Notes under the pieces: model-generated
The model's input: the letters and a program-made list of their open reading frames with translations, nothing else
The model's database searches: none
Told to the model about the DNA's origin: nothing
From: Ruminococcaceae bacterium UBA1734
GTDB taxonomy: Bacteria; Bacillota; Clostridia; Oscillospirales; Acutalibacteraceae
Direction: 5' to 3'
Length of the DNA stretch: 38,999 nt
NCBI GenBank assembly: GCA_002315765.1
Contig: DCIE01000080.1
Span: forward strand, 1-38,999
Program-made: the position numbers and the translations under genes
Shown: positions 1-9,049 of the stretch, in pieces
Layout of the letters: the number at the start of each line of letters is the position of its first letter
Position numbering within the stretch: position 1 is the stretch's first letter

Positions 1-123
1 TCTCCGGTTGGAGAAGGTGCTGAGCATAAGCGAAGCGGATGAGGTCGTTTTTTGTTTCCCCAAAAAAGCCTTCTCCGGTTGGAGAAGGTGCTGAGCATAA
101 GCGAAGCGGATGAGGTCGTTTTT
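1..123. repeat. Two direct copies of a palindromic intergenic repeat
   Basis: A unit of about 52 bases occurs at 1-52 and again, identical, at 72-123 (period 71). Each unit starts with a 7-bp stem, CTTCTCC-GGTT-GGAGAAG (the first C of copy 1 lies outside the window), followed by a GC-rich stretch ending GCGGATGAGG and a T-run. The first copy runs off the window edge, so the array may be longer. GC-rich units of this build are common between genes of gut Clostridia; that last point is general knowledge, not shown here. No protein can be read through it. Confidence 0.8.
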
Positions 124-161
124 GTTATAATAAAAAATAAAGGAAATTCAAGTCTTTTCAA

Positions 162-184
162 CCTCATCTACCGTTTGGAGAAGG
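162..184. repeat. Truncated inverted copy of the same intergenic repeat
   Basis: The complement of this stretch begins CCTTCTCC and ends GATGAGG. Those are the two ends of the unit at 1-123, with the middle missing and the orientation reversed. It looks like a deletion derivative of the family. It lies about 100 bases upstream of the lepA promoter. Confidence 0.5.
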
Positions 185-284
185 GTTTTGATATGTGCGT
201 TCTATTTAAAATCCTACAAAAACTTCACAGCAATGAGGCTTACAAACCGGGTGAAAAAACAGGTAAAAAAACATCTTTTTTTAC

Positions 285-313
285 TTGTAAAAAAAACTAA
301 AATATGGTATCAT
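285..313 (+). promoter_or_regulatory. Sigma-A-type promoter of the lepA run
   Basis: TTGTAA at 285-290, a 17-base spacer and TATCAT at 308-313 fit a housekeeping promoter. TGG directly before the -10 box makes it an extended -10. An AT-only hairpin (GTAAAAAAA with TTTTTTTAC) lies just upstream at about 263-284. The promoter leaves a leader of roughly 45 bases before the lepA start. Confidence 0.6.
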
Positions 314-366
314 ATATCTAGTATAAGTATGTTTATTATTAATTTAATTTTTGAGGAGAATTTGTT

Positions 367-2172
367 TTGTCTTTTCCACTTGAAAACATTAGAAATTTTT
401 GTATAGTTGCCCATATTGACCACGGAAAATCCACCCTTGCCGACCGACTTTTAGAGCTTACCGAATCGGTTTCTTCAAGGGATATGGAGGAACAAATACT
501 TGACAGTATGGACCTTGAAAGAGAAAGAGGTATTACCATAAAAGCCCATGCCGTAACACTTTATTACAAGGCAAAAGACGGAGAAAGATACGAACTCAAT
601 CTTATTGATACTCCGGGGCATGTGGACTTTAATTACGAGGTTTCCCGTTCCCTTGCTGCATGTGAGGGTGCGGTACTTGTTGTTGATGCTTCTCAGGGTA
701 TTGAGGCTCAAACACTTGCTAATACTTATTTGGCTGTTGACCACGGTCTTGAAATCCTGCCTGTAATTAACAAAATTGACCTTCCATCGGCAGAGCCGGA
801 AAGAATTAAAAACGAAATAGAAGATATTATCGGTATTCCCGCCGATGAAGCCCCTCTTATTTCGGCTAAAACCGGACTTAATGTGGAGGAGGTTTTGGAA
901 CTTATTGTAAATGGTGTTCCTGCTCCAAAGGGCGATAGAGAGGCTCCTTTAAAAGCACTTGTTTTTGACTCTTATTACGACCCTTATAAAGGTGTTATAG
1001 TTTACTTTAGAGTTGTAAGCGGAAGACTTAAAACCGGCGATACCATAAAAATGATGGCAACCGGAGCTTCTTTCGATGTGGTTGAAATAGGAAGAAAGAG
1101 TGCAACAAATCTGGAACCCTGCGATATACTTGAAGCAGGTGAAGTAGGCTATTTAGCGGCATCTATTAAAACTGTTTCCGAGGCTCGTGTTGGTGATACC
1201 ATTACCCTTGCAAACAACAGTTGCGATTCCCCGTTGCCGGGATATAAAAATGTTAAACCGGTGGTATTTTGCGGTATTTATCCTGCTGACGGTGCAAAAT
1301 ATCCAGACCTTAGAGAGGCTTTGGAAAAATTACAGTTAAACGATGCGTCCTTACTTTTCGAGCCTGAAACATCAAAGGCCTTGGGCTTTGGATTCAGATG
1401 CGGATTTTTGGGACTTCTGCACATGGAAATTATTGAGGAAAGACTTGAAAGGGAGTACAACCTTGATATTATTACGACTGCCCCCAGTGTTGTTTATGAA
1501 TTTAAACTGACAAACGGCGAGACGGTTTTCGTGGATAATCCTACTAATTATCCCGACCCTGCCACGGTTGCCGAAGCACTTGAGCCGGTTGCAAATGTTC
1601 ATATTTACTCTCCAAGCGATTTTGTAGGAACCATAATGCAGCTTTGCGAGGAACGCCGTGGCGACTACATTGATATGAAGTATATGGGGGACCGAGTAGA
1701 CATACACTATGTTATGCCTATGGGAGAAATTGTTTATGATTTCTTTGATGCTTTAAAATCAAGAACAAAGGGCTATGCAAGTTATGATTACGAAACCTCC
1801 GGATATAAAAAATCATCCCTTGTAAAGCTTGATGTTATGCTTGCGGGTGATACGGTTGACGCTTTATCCTTTATCGTTCATTCCTCAAATTCCTATGCAA
1901 GAGCCAGAAGAATTGCGGAGAAATTAAAAGATTATATTCCGAGACAACTTTTCGAAGTGCCTGTTCAGGTTGCGGTAGGCGGCAAGGTTATTGCAAGAGA
2001 AACCGTTAAGGCAATGCGAAAAGATGTACTTGCAAAGTGTTACGGCGGAGATATTACAAGAAAGAAAAAACTTCTTGAAAAGCAAAAAGAAGGTAAAAAG
2101 AAAATGCGTCGCTTAGGCTCGGTAGAAGTACCGAAGGACGCATTTATGGCAGTGCTTAAACTTGACGAATAG
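367..2172 (+). CDS. lepA: Elongation factor 4 (LepA), ribosome back-translocase GTPase
   Basis: LepA binds the ribosome and uses GTP to remobilise stalled or mistranslocated complexes. All GTPase motifs are present: AHIDHGKST at residues 15-23, the switch region RGITIKA at 54-60, DTPGH at 81-85 and NKID at 135-138. The C-terminus carries the family's basic tail (KKKLLEKQKEGKKKMRRLGS). At 601 residues it has the normal full length. The start is TTG at 367, supported by GAGGAG at 353-358 and by the N-terminus MSFPLENIRNFCIVAHIDHG, which lines up with other LepA proteins. It is the first gene of the long run to 14298, 12 bases ahead of the next gene. Confidence 0.97.
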   Translation: MSFPLENIRNFCIVAHIDHGKSTLADRLLELTESVSSRDMEEQILDSMDLERERGITIKAHAVTLYYKAKDGERYELNLIDTPGHVDFNYEVSRSLAACEGAVLVVDASQGIEAQTLANTYLAVDHGLEILPVINKIDLPSAEPERIKNEIEDIIGIPADEAPLISAKTGLNVEEVLELIVNGVPAPKGDREAPLKALVFDSYYDPYKGVIVYFRVVSGRLKTGDTIKMMATGASFDVVEIGRKSATNLEPCDILEAGEVGYLAASIKTVSEARVGDTITLANNSCDSPLPGYKNVKPVVFCGIYPADGAKYPDLREALEKLQLNDASLLFEPETSKALGFGFRCGFLGLLHMEIIEERLEREYNLDIITTAPSVVYEFKLTNGETVFVDNPTNYPDPATVAEALEPVANVHIYSPSDFVGTIMQLCEERRGDYIDMKYMGDRVDIHYVMPMGEIVYDFFDALKSRTKGYASYDYETSGYKKSSLVKLDVMLAGDTVDALSFIVHSSNSYARARRIAEKLKDYIPRQLFEVPVQVAVGGKVIARETVKAMRKDVLAKCYGGDITRKKKLLEKQKEGKKKMRRLGSVEVPKDAFMAVLKLDE

Positions 2173-2184
2173 AAGGAAAAAACA

Positions 2185-3009
2185 ATGTCAAAAAGACGAG
2201 AAATGGCAATTAAAAGAAGACGAAGATTTATTTTGACCGTAGTACTTGTTTTTGCGGTAATTGCGGGAATAATAATGTCTGTTGTTTCCTGTGGCAGTAA
2301 GGGAAAAAATAAAGAATTTAATGTTTCCGCAAAAGCAGAAAGCACAGCAAGTTTTAATGAGTCAAAAACCGAAAGCTTAACCGAAAGCACCTTAAAAACC
2401 TTAAACGGACTTGATGCCGAATACGGAAATTTAATGCTGGTGAACGGAAGCAATCCGCTACCTGATAATTACGACAGTGAAATAAGGTCGTCCTTAGTTG
2501 AGATTGATAAAGATTTGAGAAATAACGATTATGTAACAAAAATTCACAAAACCGTTTACCCTTATATTACCGCAATGGTGAAGGCGGCACAAAACGATGG
2601 GGTTGAACTCAAGGTTTGGTCGCCATTTAGAAGCTATGCCGACCAAGAGGCGCTGTTTAAAAAACAGGTTGCACGAACAGGCGGAGATGAAAAATTAGCC
2701 GCAACCGTTGTGGCAAGACCCGGAACAAGCGAACACAATACAGGTATTTGTGCCGATTTTAATATGGCTGATGATGCCTTTGAAAATACACCCATGTACA
2801 CCTGGATGTGCGAAAATGCGGAAAATTACGGATTTATTTTAAGATATCCTAAGTCCAAGCAGGATAAAACCGGAGTTATTTATGAGTCCTGGCATTGGCG
2901 ATTTGTCGGCATAAACAATGCAAAGGCGATTAATAAATCAGGTCTTTGTTTAGAAGAATATTTAGAGCAAAATAATATTGAGCAAGAAATAGATATAAAC
3001 AATTTTTAA
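2185..3009 (+). CDS. Membrane-anchored D-alanyl-D-alanine carboxypeptidase, VanY/M15B type
   Basis: This is a predicted wall-side zinc peptidase that trims the terminal D-Ala of peptidoglycan stems. Residues 15-35 form a membrane segment after a strongly basic start (KRRRR). The sequence VVSC ending at C36 resembles a lipobox, so it may be a lipoprotein. A Ser/Thr/Glu-rich linker follows to about residue 75. The catalytic domain has SPFRSYADQ near 146-154, SEHNTGICADF with metal ligands H184 and D191, and ESWHW with catalytic E234 and metal ligand H237. Its place between lepA and murD fits a wall-synthesis neighbourhood. Whether its natural substrate is the pentapeptide or another D-Ala-ended peptide cannot be read from the sequence. 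Confidence 0.88.
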   Translation: MSKRREMAIKRRRRFILTVVLVFAVIAGIIMSVVSCGSKGKNKEFNVSAKAESTASFNESKTESLTESTLKTLNGLDAEYGNLMLVNGSNPLPDNYDSEIRSSLVEIDKDLRNNDYVTKIHKTVYPYITAMVKAAQNDGVELKVWSPFRSYADQEALFKKQVARTGGDEKLAATVVARPGTSEHNTGICADFNMADDAFENTPMYTWMCENAENYGFILRYPKSKQDKTGVIYESWHWRFVGINNAKAINKSGLCLEEYLEQNNIEQEIDINNF

Positions 3010-3020
3010 GGAGGCACACA

Positions 3021-4400
3021 ATGGACTGCAAACAGTTTTTCCATAAGTTAAACGGCAAGAAAATTGCTATGTGCGGAATAGGTATAAGTAACACACCCCT
3101 TATTCTTAATTTTTTAAGCAAAGGTGCAAGGGTTGTTGCTTGTGATAGAAGAAGTCGTGAGCAAATAGGTGAACTTGCCGACAAACTTGAAAATGCAGGT
3201 GCCGAGCTTAAACTCGGAGAGAATTACCTTGACAATTTAGAGGTTGATATAATATTCCGAACTCCGGGAATGAGTTTTAATCTTCCCGAGCTTGAAAGGG
3301 CAAGAAAAAGAGGTATTGCCGTAACAAGCGAAATGGAGGTTTTTTTCGACCTTTGTCCTGCAACCATATTTGCCATTACCGGTTCCGACGGAAAAACCAC
3401 CACCACTACACTTATTTCAAAAATGTTAGAAGCTGACGGAAAGAAGGTGTTTGTAGGCGGAAATATCGGGAAGCCACTGCTCCCCGAAATAGAAAATATT
3501 ACTGCAGACGACTATGTTGTAGTTGAGCTTTCTTCATTCCAGCTTATTTCCATGAGAAAAAGTCCTGATGTTGCGGTAGTTACCAATGTGGCACCCAATC
3601 ACCTTGATATTCATAAGGATATGGACGAGTATGTTGAAGCCAAGAAAAATGTTCTTTTGCATCAAAATGCCTTTTCTCGCACAGTTCTTAACAGAGATAA
3701 CGAAATAACCGAGGGCTTTAGGGCATTTGTAAGAGGTCAGTCATTAGGCTTTAGTATGGAGAGAAAGCTTCATAACGGTGCTTGGCTTGATACAAAGGGA
3801 TTTTTGCATATGGCTTATAGAGGCATTGATGTTCCGGTTATCGACCGCAAGGAAATCGCTATTGTCGGCGACCACAATGTTCAAAACTACCTTGCCGCTA
3901 TTACTGCGGTTTGGGGATATGTTTCTCTTGACAGCATTAAAAAGGTTGCCCGTGAATTTATGGGGGTTGAGCACCGAATTGAGTTTGTAAGAGAAGTAAA
4001 CGGCGTTAAGTATTATAACGATTCCATCGCTTCTTCACCTACAAGAACAATTGCCGGATTAAAAGCTTTTGAACAAAAGGTAATCCTTATTGCCGGCGGA
4101 TATGACAAGCATATACCATTTGAACCTATGATGCCTTATATTGTGGATAAGGTTAAGACCCTTTATCTTTGCGGCGCTACCGCCGATAAGATAGAGAATT
4201 GTTTAAGAGAATTTTGCGAATATAATGGAGAACCTGAAATAATAAGGGTTGAAAATATTGCCGAGGCTGTGGAAAAGATAAGTAAAACCGCCCAAAAGGG
4301 TGATATTGTTACACTTAGTCCCGCTTGTGCATCCTTTGATGCCTATCCTAATTTTGTCGCAAGAGGAAATCATTTTAAGGAGCTTGTAAATAATCTATGA
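3021..4400 (+). CDS. murD: UDP-N-acetylmuramoyl-L-alanine:D-glutamate ligase (MurD)
   Basis: MurD adds D-glutamate to UDP-MurNAc-L-Ala in the cytoplasm with ATP, the second amino-acid step of peptidoglycan precursor assembly. The N-terminal nucleotide-sugar domain starts with GKKIAMCGIGIS. The ATP-binding loop is GSDGKTTTTT at 121-130, and the Mur-ligase signature NVAPNHLDIH follows. The C-terminal domain has ILIAGGYDKHIPF, typical of MurD rather than MurC/E/F. Length 459 is normal. A perfect AAGGAGG precedes the ATG. The stop codon overlaps the next start (ATGA), so the two genes are probably translationally coupled. Confidence 0.96.
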   Translation: MDCKQFFHKLNGKKIAMCGIGISNTPLILNFLSKGARVVACDRRSREQIGELADKLENAGAELKLGENYLDNLEVDIIFRTPGMSFNLPELERARKRGIAVTSEMEVFFDLCPATIFAITGSDGKTTTTTLISKMLEADGKKVFVGGNIGKPLLPEIENITADDYVVVELSSFQLISMRKSPDVAVVTNVAPNHLDIHKDMDEYVEAKKNVLLHQNAFSRTVLNRDNEITEGFRAFVRGQSLGFSMERKLHNGAWLDTKGFLHMAYRGIDVPVIDRKEIAIVGDHNVQNYLAAITAVWGYVSLDSIKKVAREFMGVEHRIEFVREVNGVKYYNDSIASSPTRTIAGLKAFEQKVILIAGGYDKHIPFEPMMPYIVDKVKTLYLCGATADKIENCLREFCEYNGEPEIIRVENIAEAVEKISKTAQKGDIVTLSPACASFDAYPNFVARGNHFKELVNNL

Positions 4401-5416
4401 GTTTTATAGAAGGTACCTTGTTTACCCTTTCGGAGAGCTTTGCAATCAAGAATGTCAGCGAGGCTTCGAATATTGCTTTTGCCGAAATGTCAAAGTTTTG
4501 CAGATGTAAAAAGAGTGATACTAATTTAAGCTTTACCGGTGTATTAAAGGGTGAAAACAACTATACTCTTATGCTTGATGCCCATATTGACGAGGTTGGA
4601 TTTACCGTTACCGATATTGATGATAAGGGATTTTTAACCGTGGCAAACTGCGGCGGAATTGATTTGCGTTCACTTCCCGGGAAAACGGTTATTATCCACG
4701 GAAAAGAAAGGGTTAAGGGTGTATTCATAAATACCCCGCCTCATTTAGGAGGTAATTCCGTAAATTATGAGGATATATCCAAAATAAAGATTGATACCTG
4801 TCTCGGAGAGAAAGCAAAGGAAATTATTACACTCGGAGATGAAGTTACCTATTGCACAAAGCCTAAAAAACTTTTAGGCAGCAAAATAACAGGAAAGTCT
4901 TTAGACGACAGAGCCGGTGTTGTGGTGCTGTTAGAACTTGCCCGTAGGCTAAAGGATAAGAAATTACCCATTAATGTGGTTTTTTCGGTGGTAGACGGGG
5001 AAGAGCTCGGTATGAGAGGTGCTGTTCCGGCAACCTTTGAGGTTTCCCCTGATGAAGCCGTTGCAATAGATGTTACCTTTGCGACTGCTCCTGATGTTTC
5101 GGATAATGAGGGCGGATATTTGGGCAAAGGCGCTATGATTGGTGTTTCTCCGGTGCTTGACCGTAACATAACAGATAAGTTAAATACTATTGCTTTTGAC
5201 AATAATATTCCCTATCAAAATGAAATTATGGGCGGAAAAACCGGCACCGACAGCGATGTTATCGGAATAAGCGGAAAAGGTGTAAAAACAGGCCTTATTT
5301 CCATTCCTCTCAGAAATATGCATACCGATTGTGAAATCCTTGATGTGGCTGATATTATTTCCACCTGCGATATTTTAGAAAAATACATTCTTTCGGGAGG
5401 ATGCTTTAATGTTTAA
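4397..5416 (+). CDS. M42-family metallo-aminopeptidase (first of a tandem pair)
   Basis: M42 enzymes are cytoplasmic, oligomeric (often dodecameric) dinuclear metal aminopeptidases or glucanase-like deblocking peptidases. Metal and catalytic residues are readable: H63 in LDAHIDEVGF, the bridging Asp in SLDDRAG (170-171), the Glu pair E202/E203 in GEELGMRGA, D225 in VAIDV and H309 in RNMHTD. KTGTDSDV near 281 is the conserved G-T-D loop. Length 339 is normal. It overlaps murD by four bases and the second M42 gene by eight. The two copies are clearly diverged paralogues, so they may differ in substrate. Confidence 0.9.
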   Translation: MSFIEGTLFTLSESFAIKNVSEASNIAFAEMSKFCRCKKSDTNLSFTGVLKGENNYTLMLDAHIDEVGFTVTDIDDKGFLTVANCGGIDLRSLPGKTVIIHGKERVKGVFINTPPHLGGNSVNYEDISKIKIDTCLGEKAKEIITLGDEVTYCTKPKKLLGSKITGKSLDDRAGVVVLLELARRLKDKKLPINVVFSVVDGEELGMRGAVPATFEVSPDEAVAIDVTFATAPDVSDNEGGYLGKGAMIGVSPVLDRNITDKLNTIAFDNNIPYQNEIMGGKTGTDSDVIGISGKGVKTGLISIPLRNMHTDCEILDVADIISTCDILEKYILSGGCFNV

Positions 5417-6419
5417 TACTTTGGAAAAGCTTTGTAAGATTGATGCAACCTCGGGAGACGAATGGGCAGTCAGAGATTTTATTATAGACAATATTAAGGG
5501 ATACTGCGATTACAGTATAGATAATTTAGGAAATATAATTTGCTTTAAAAAGGGCAAAAACAAAACCGATAAAAGAATAATGCTTGATGCCCATATGGAC
5601 GAAATAGGCTTTATAATTAAGTCTATTACACCTGACGGTTTTTTAAAGTTTTCCAATGTGGGCGGTATTGATACAGCCGTAATGCTCGGAAGACAGGTTT
5701 TAATAGAAGGAAAAATAAACGGAATAATCGGACTTAAGCCGGTTCATTTATCCGGTGCCGAGGAACGAAAAAAACTTCCCGAAGCCGAAAGTCTTTATAT
5801 TGACATAGGTGCATCTTCCGGAAAAGAAGCTAAAGAGGCAGTATCGGTAGGCGACCGTGCCGTAATGTGCAGTGATTACACCCAAAACGGCGATAAAATA
5901 ATCTCAAAGGCTCTTGATGATAGGGTTGGTTGTGCCGTTTTAATTGATATAATTAAAACTTATGATAAGTATGACTTCTTTGCCGTTTTCTCGGTTCAGG
6001 AAGAGGTTGGTGCAAGAGGTGCTAAGGTTGCAACCTTTAGCGTTAAACCTCAAAGTGCTATTGTGCTTGAGGGAACAACAGCGGCGGATTTATCGGGAGT
6101 ACCCACCGAAAGCAGGGTTTGTGAACTTGGAGGCGGTGTTGCCGTATCCTTTATGGACAGAGGTACGGTTTACGATAAGAATTATTACAATGCCGCCATA
6201 AATTCGGGACTTAAGGTTCAAACAAAGTCAGCCGTTGCAGGTGGTAATAATTCCGGGACCATTCACCTTTCGGGTAGCGGTGTCAGAACAATTGCTTTGT
6301 CGGTACCCTGCCGTTATATCCACAGTGCAAATTCTGTTGCCGATAAAAAGGACATTATGTCGGCGAGGGAAGTGGCGGAATATTTATTAAACGGCATCGC
6401 AAGTGGTGAAATTGATTGA
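5409..6419 (+). CDS. M42-family metallo-aminopeptidase (second of a tandem pair)
   Basis: This is a paralogue of the preceding gene, with the same domain order. H62 lies in LDAHMDEIGF, the bridging Asp in ALDDRVG (170-171), the Glu pair E198/E199 in QEEVGARGA, E221 in VLEGTTA where the first copy has Asp, and a final His in RYIHSANS. The Glu/Asp swap at the metal site is a known variation in the family and may alter metal preference. GGGAGG at 5395-5400 precedes the ATG. It overlaps the upstream gene by eight bases and the next start by four, consistent with one coupled operon. Confidence 0.9.
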   Translation: MFNTLEKLCKIDATSGDEWAVRDFIIDNIKGYCDYSIDNLGNIICFKKGKNKTDKRIMLDAHMDEIGFIIKSITPDGFLKFSNVGGIDTAVMLGRQVLIEGKINGIIGLKPVHLSGAEERKKLPEAESLYIDIGASSGKEAKEAVSVGDRAVMCSDYTQNGDKIISKALDDRVGCAVLIDIIKTYDKYDFFAVFSVQEEVGARGAKVATFSVKPQSAIVLEGTTAADLSGVPTESRVCELGGGVAVSFMDRGTVYDKNYYNAAINSGLKVQTKSAVAGGNNSGTIHLSGSGVRTIALSVPCRYIHSANSVADKKDIMSAREVAEYLLNGIASGEID

Positions 6420-7084
6420 TAAGTCTTGTAAATGAGATAGACATTTTGCCTTGTAATGCCGAAAACATAAAAATGCTTGAAACATATAAGCTTTACAAGG
6501 ATATAGCACTTTTTTGGAAAGAGTCGGACAGCAATTTTTATATTTCTATGCTTGACGGAAATATGATATTTTCAGGTTGTCCAAAAGATTTAGCTGAAAT
6601 CAAAGAATTTCTTGCGATGATTTCACCAAGCAGTATTTTCGGTGATTATGACACTTTAAAGCTTTTGGGATTAGAGGATAAAACCGAAAGGGTAAATGTA
6701 CTTTATACAAAAGCGAATAAAAGCATATCCGAAAAATCCGATGTGCTTTCAAGCAAAGATGTTTATGATATTTTAACGGACGGAAAACTTGATATGCCCC
6801 AATACGAATATTTTGCCGTTGATTTTTGCCATAGGCTTAATAAGGGCAGACTAAAGTATTTCGGCATTAAAAACAAAGCAGTTGCCTTAAGTATCGGAGA
6901 AACAAATGTACTTATAAACGGTGTCGCAAGTCTTGAAAAGGGGCTTGGAACGAAGGTTTTAAAGGGAGTTTTGAACGAAAATATCGGACAAGGTGTTTTT
7001 GTATGTTGTAAAGATGCGGTAAAACCCTTTTATATTAAAAACGGTTTTAAAGATTTATATTTTGCAGGTTATTGGAGAAAATAA
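6416..7084 (+). CDS. Probable GNAT-family N-acetyltransferase
   Basis: The C-terminal third carries features of the GNAT acetyl-CoA fold: KGLGTKVLKGVL near 175-186 resembles the Q/R-x-x-G-x-G loop, and PFYIKNGFK near the end matches the common FYEKNGF motif. The first 130 residues match no domain I recognise. The TTG start overlaps the upstream stop (TTGA), so translation may rely on coupling. An ATG earlier in frame was not seen. Substrate unknown. It sits between peptidases and a PLP enzyme, which hints at amino-acid or peptide metabolism only by association. Confidence 0.6.
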   Translation: MISLVNEIDILPCNAENIKMLETYKLYKDIALFWKESDSNFYISMLDGNMIFSGCPKDLAEIKEFLAMISPSSIFGDYDTLKLLGLEDKTERVNVLYTKANKSISEKSDVLSSKDVYDILTDGKLDMPQYEYFAVDFCHRLNKGRLKYFGIKNKAVALSIGETNVLINGVASLEKGLGTKVLKGVLNENIGQGVFVCCKDAVKPFYIKNGFKDLYFAGYWRK

Positions 7085-8352
7085 TGGGATTTTTTAATTT
7101 TAATTCTAAACTCAGAGACTTTGATAAGAAAGCAATGGATTTATCAAAGCCCTATTTTGAAAAATTAGAGGAAGTATCGCAGTATAACCAACAAAAGGTG
7201 CTTTCGGCTTTTATAAATAATAAAATCAGTGAGGCACATTTAGGTATTTCCACCGGCTATGGCTACGGAGATATAGGCAGAGACACCCTTGACAGGGTTG
7301 TTGCGGATAGCTTTGGTGCCGAGGATGCACTGATAAGACACAGTTTTGCATCGGGTACACATACCTTATCGGTAGCATTATTCGGTATTTTGCGACCGGG
7401 AGACAGTGTGCTTAGCATTACCGGAAGACCTTACGATACTATTATCGGTGTATTCGGTATTGACGAAAAAATCGATGGCTCTCTTGCTGATTTCGGTGTT
7501 TCCTATAATCAGGTTGATTTACTGGAGGACGGAACACCTGATATTGAGGGTATAAAAAAAGAACTGAAAAACAAAAAGTATAAAATGGCATATATTCAGC
7601 GTTCCCGTGGATACAGCCTCAGACCTTCCCTTAGCATAGAGAAGATAGAAGAACTGTGTAAGGCGGTGAAATCCGTTTCTCCCGATACGGTTATTATGGT
7701 TGATAACTGCTACGGCGAATTTGTGGAAAAAACAGAGCCTACTCAGGTGGGTGCCGACCTTATGGCGGGTTCGCTTATAAAAAATCCCGGTGGAGGAATT
7801 GCCCCCTGTGGAGGATATATTGCAGGTAAGAAGAAATATGTGGAAATGTGTTCCTATCGTATGACCTGTGCCGGTGTAGGCAGAGAAGTGGGCGCCACAT
7901 TAGGACATAACAGAGAGCTTTATATGGGATTTTTCTCCTCTCCGCATGTGGTTTGCGAGGCACTTAAAACGGCGATTTATTCCTCGGCTTTATATTGTCT
8001 TTTGGGCTTTGAAACATCACCGAGATACAATGAGGCAAGGGCAGATATTATCCAGTCTATTATACTAAAGGACAGTCCTGCTTTAATATCATTTTGCAAA
8101 GGTTTGCAATCCGGTTCACCTATTGATTCCTTTGTGGTGCCGGAGCCTTGGGAAATGCCGGGATATACCGATAAGGTTATTATGGCGGCAGGTGCTTTTA
8201 CTTTGGGTGCTTCTATTGAGCTTTCAGCCGATGCACCTCTTAGAGAGCCGTTTGCCGTATGGCTTCAAGGCGGAATTAATTTCTTTAGTGCAAAAACCGG
8301 AATTCTTCTTTCTGCACAAAGTATGATTGATGACGGAATAATTAATATATAG
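7084..8352 (+). CDS. PLP enzyme of the methionine gamma-lyase / aluminium-resistance (YnbB) family
   Basis: This belongs to the fold-type I PLP family annotated as methionine gamma-lyase-like or aluminium resistance protein, whose true reaction is poorly established. Landmarks are GYGYGDIGRD near 58-67, the phosphate-binding ASGTHT at 89-94, VDNCYGEF with D207 facing the pyridine nitrogen, and MAGSLIKNPGGG with K233 as the PLP lysine. The gene starts at ATG 7084, using GGAGA at 7074-7078 and overlapping the previous stop by one base. An upstream TTG at 7072 is in frame but poorly placed. Length 422 is typical. Probably cytoplasmic and acting on a sulfur amino acid; this is inference. Confidence 0.85.
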   Translation: MGFFNFNSKLRDFDKKAMDLSKPYFEKLEEVSQYNQQKVLSAFINNKISEAHLGISTGYGYGDIGRDTLDRVVADSFGAEDALIRHSFASGTHTLSVALFGILRPGDSVLSITGRPYDTIIGVFGIDEKIDGSLADFGVSYNQVDLLEDGTPDIEGIKKELKNKKYKMAYIQRSRGYSLRPSLSIEKIEELCKAVKSVSPDTVIMVDNCYGEFVEKTEPTQVGADLMAGSLIKNPGGGIAPCGGYIAGKKKYVEMCSYRMTCAGVGREVGATLGHNRELYMGFFSSPHVVCEALKTAIYSSALYCLLGFETSPRYNEARADIIQSIILKDSPALISFCKGLQSGSPIDSFVVPEPWEMPGYTDKVIMAAGAFTLGASIELSADAPLREPFAVWLQGGINFFSAKTGILLSAQSMIDDGIINI

Positions 8353-8366
8353 GAATAGTGAAGAGT

Positions 8367-9035
8367 ATGAAAAGAATATTCAGCGGAGAGGTTTACGAAA
8401 TAATATCGCAAAACGGAAGTATGGTTTTTACATACTGCAAAAAGGCAAACGATAACGGAGTTTTGATTGGCTACAAAATGATAAGTGATGAAAAGTACGA
8501 ACCTACCGATGTTGCCAAAAACATTTATTTGTTGTCAAAATTCGGCAGTAATTACAGGGCTTCCAGCGAACTTTGCAGTAATTATGTAAAAGCAAGAACA
8601 GCCGAGCTTCCGTCCGGTGTACTTTGTTTGCTTTCTGATATCGGAAAAACATATTTGGTTGACCAAAACGGTATGCCTATTTGGAGTGGAGCCCTTTCTT
8701 ATAAGGGAGAAAACCCTGCCGATATAGCGGTATATAAAAATAATCTTTGGGCGTGTTATAAAGAAGCCAATGTTCTTCTCAGATTTAACCTTTCCACAAT
8801 GCGTGAAGAACTTAGAATCGGCGGCAAAAATTCTCCTTTTTCCGGTCCTGTTAATATTTTTGTTGAGGGAAATATTGCAACAATCAGCAATATGGGCTCA
8901 AATAAACTCCTTGATGTTGACCTTGATTCCTATGTTGTAACCGAAAAAGAAGAGTTTTCCGAAAAGGTATATTCCTATGTTAAATTCAAAGACCAAAGAT
9001 GTGTTTTGCTCGAATCGGGACTTTATGTTATTTGA
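8367..9035 (+). CDS. Hypothetical protein, beta-rich
   Basis: No family recognised. The 222-residue product has no signal peptide or membrane segment. It shows repeated short strands (for example TYLVDQNGMPIWSG, NNLWACYKEANVLLRFN, GNIATISNMGSNKLLDVD) that suggest a small propeller-like or beta-sandwich fold. ATG at 8367 is preferred. A GTG at 8358 is in frame, but AGGA at 8351 sits only three bases from it. The gene lies 14 bases after the PLP enzyme and 14 before the HPr-like gene, in the same operon. Confidence 0.6.
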   Translation: MKRIFSGEVYEIISQNGSMVFTYCKKANDNGVLIGYKMISDEKYEPTDVAKNIYLLSKFGSNYRASSELCSNYVKARTAELPSGVLCLLSDIGKTYLVDQNGMPIWSGALSYKGENPADIAVYKNNLWACYKEANVLLRFNLSTMREELRIGGKNSPFSGPVNIFVEGNIATISNMGSNKLLDVDLDSYVVTEKEEFSEKVYSYVKFKDQRCVLLESGLYVI

Positions 9036-9049
9036 AAACGGAGATTAAA

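Noticed and set aside
1..123. CRISPR array
   Set aside because: Only two full units, a single 19-base gap, a long self-complementary unit and no cas gene nearby; the units behave as intergenic palindromic repeats.
7072..7083. Upstream TTG as start of the PLP enzyme
   Set aside because: The GGAGA ribosome site would lie inside the coding sequence; ATG 7084 is correctly spaced.
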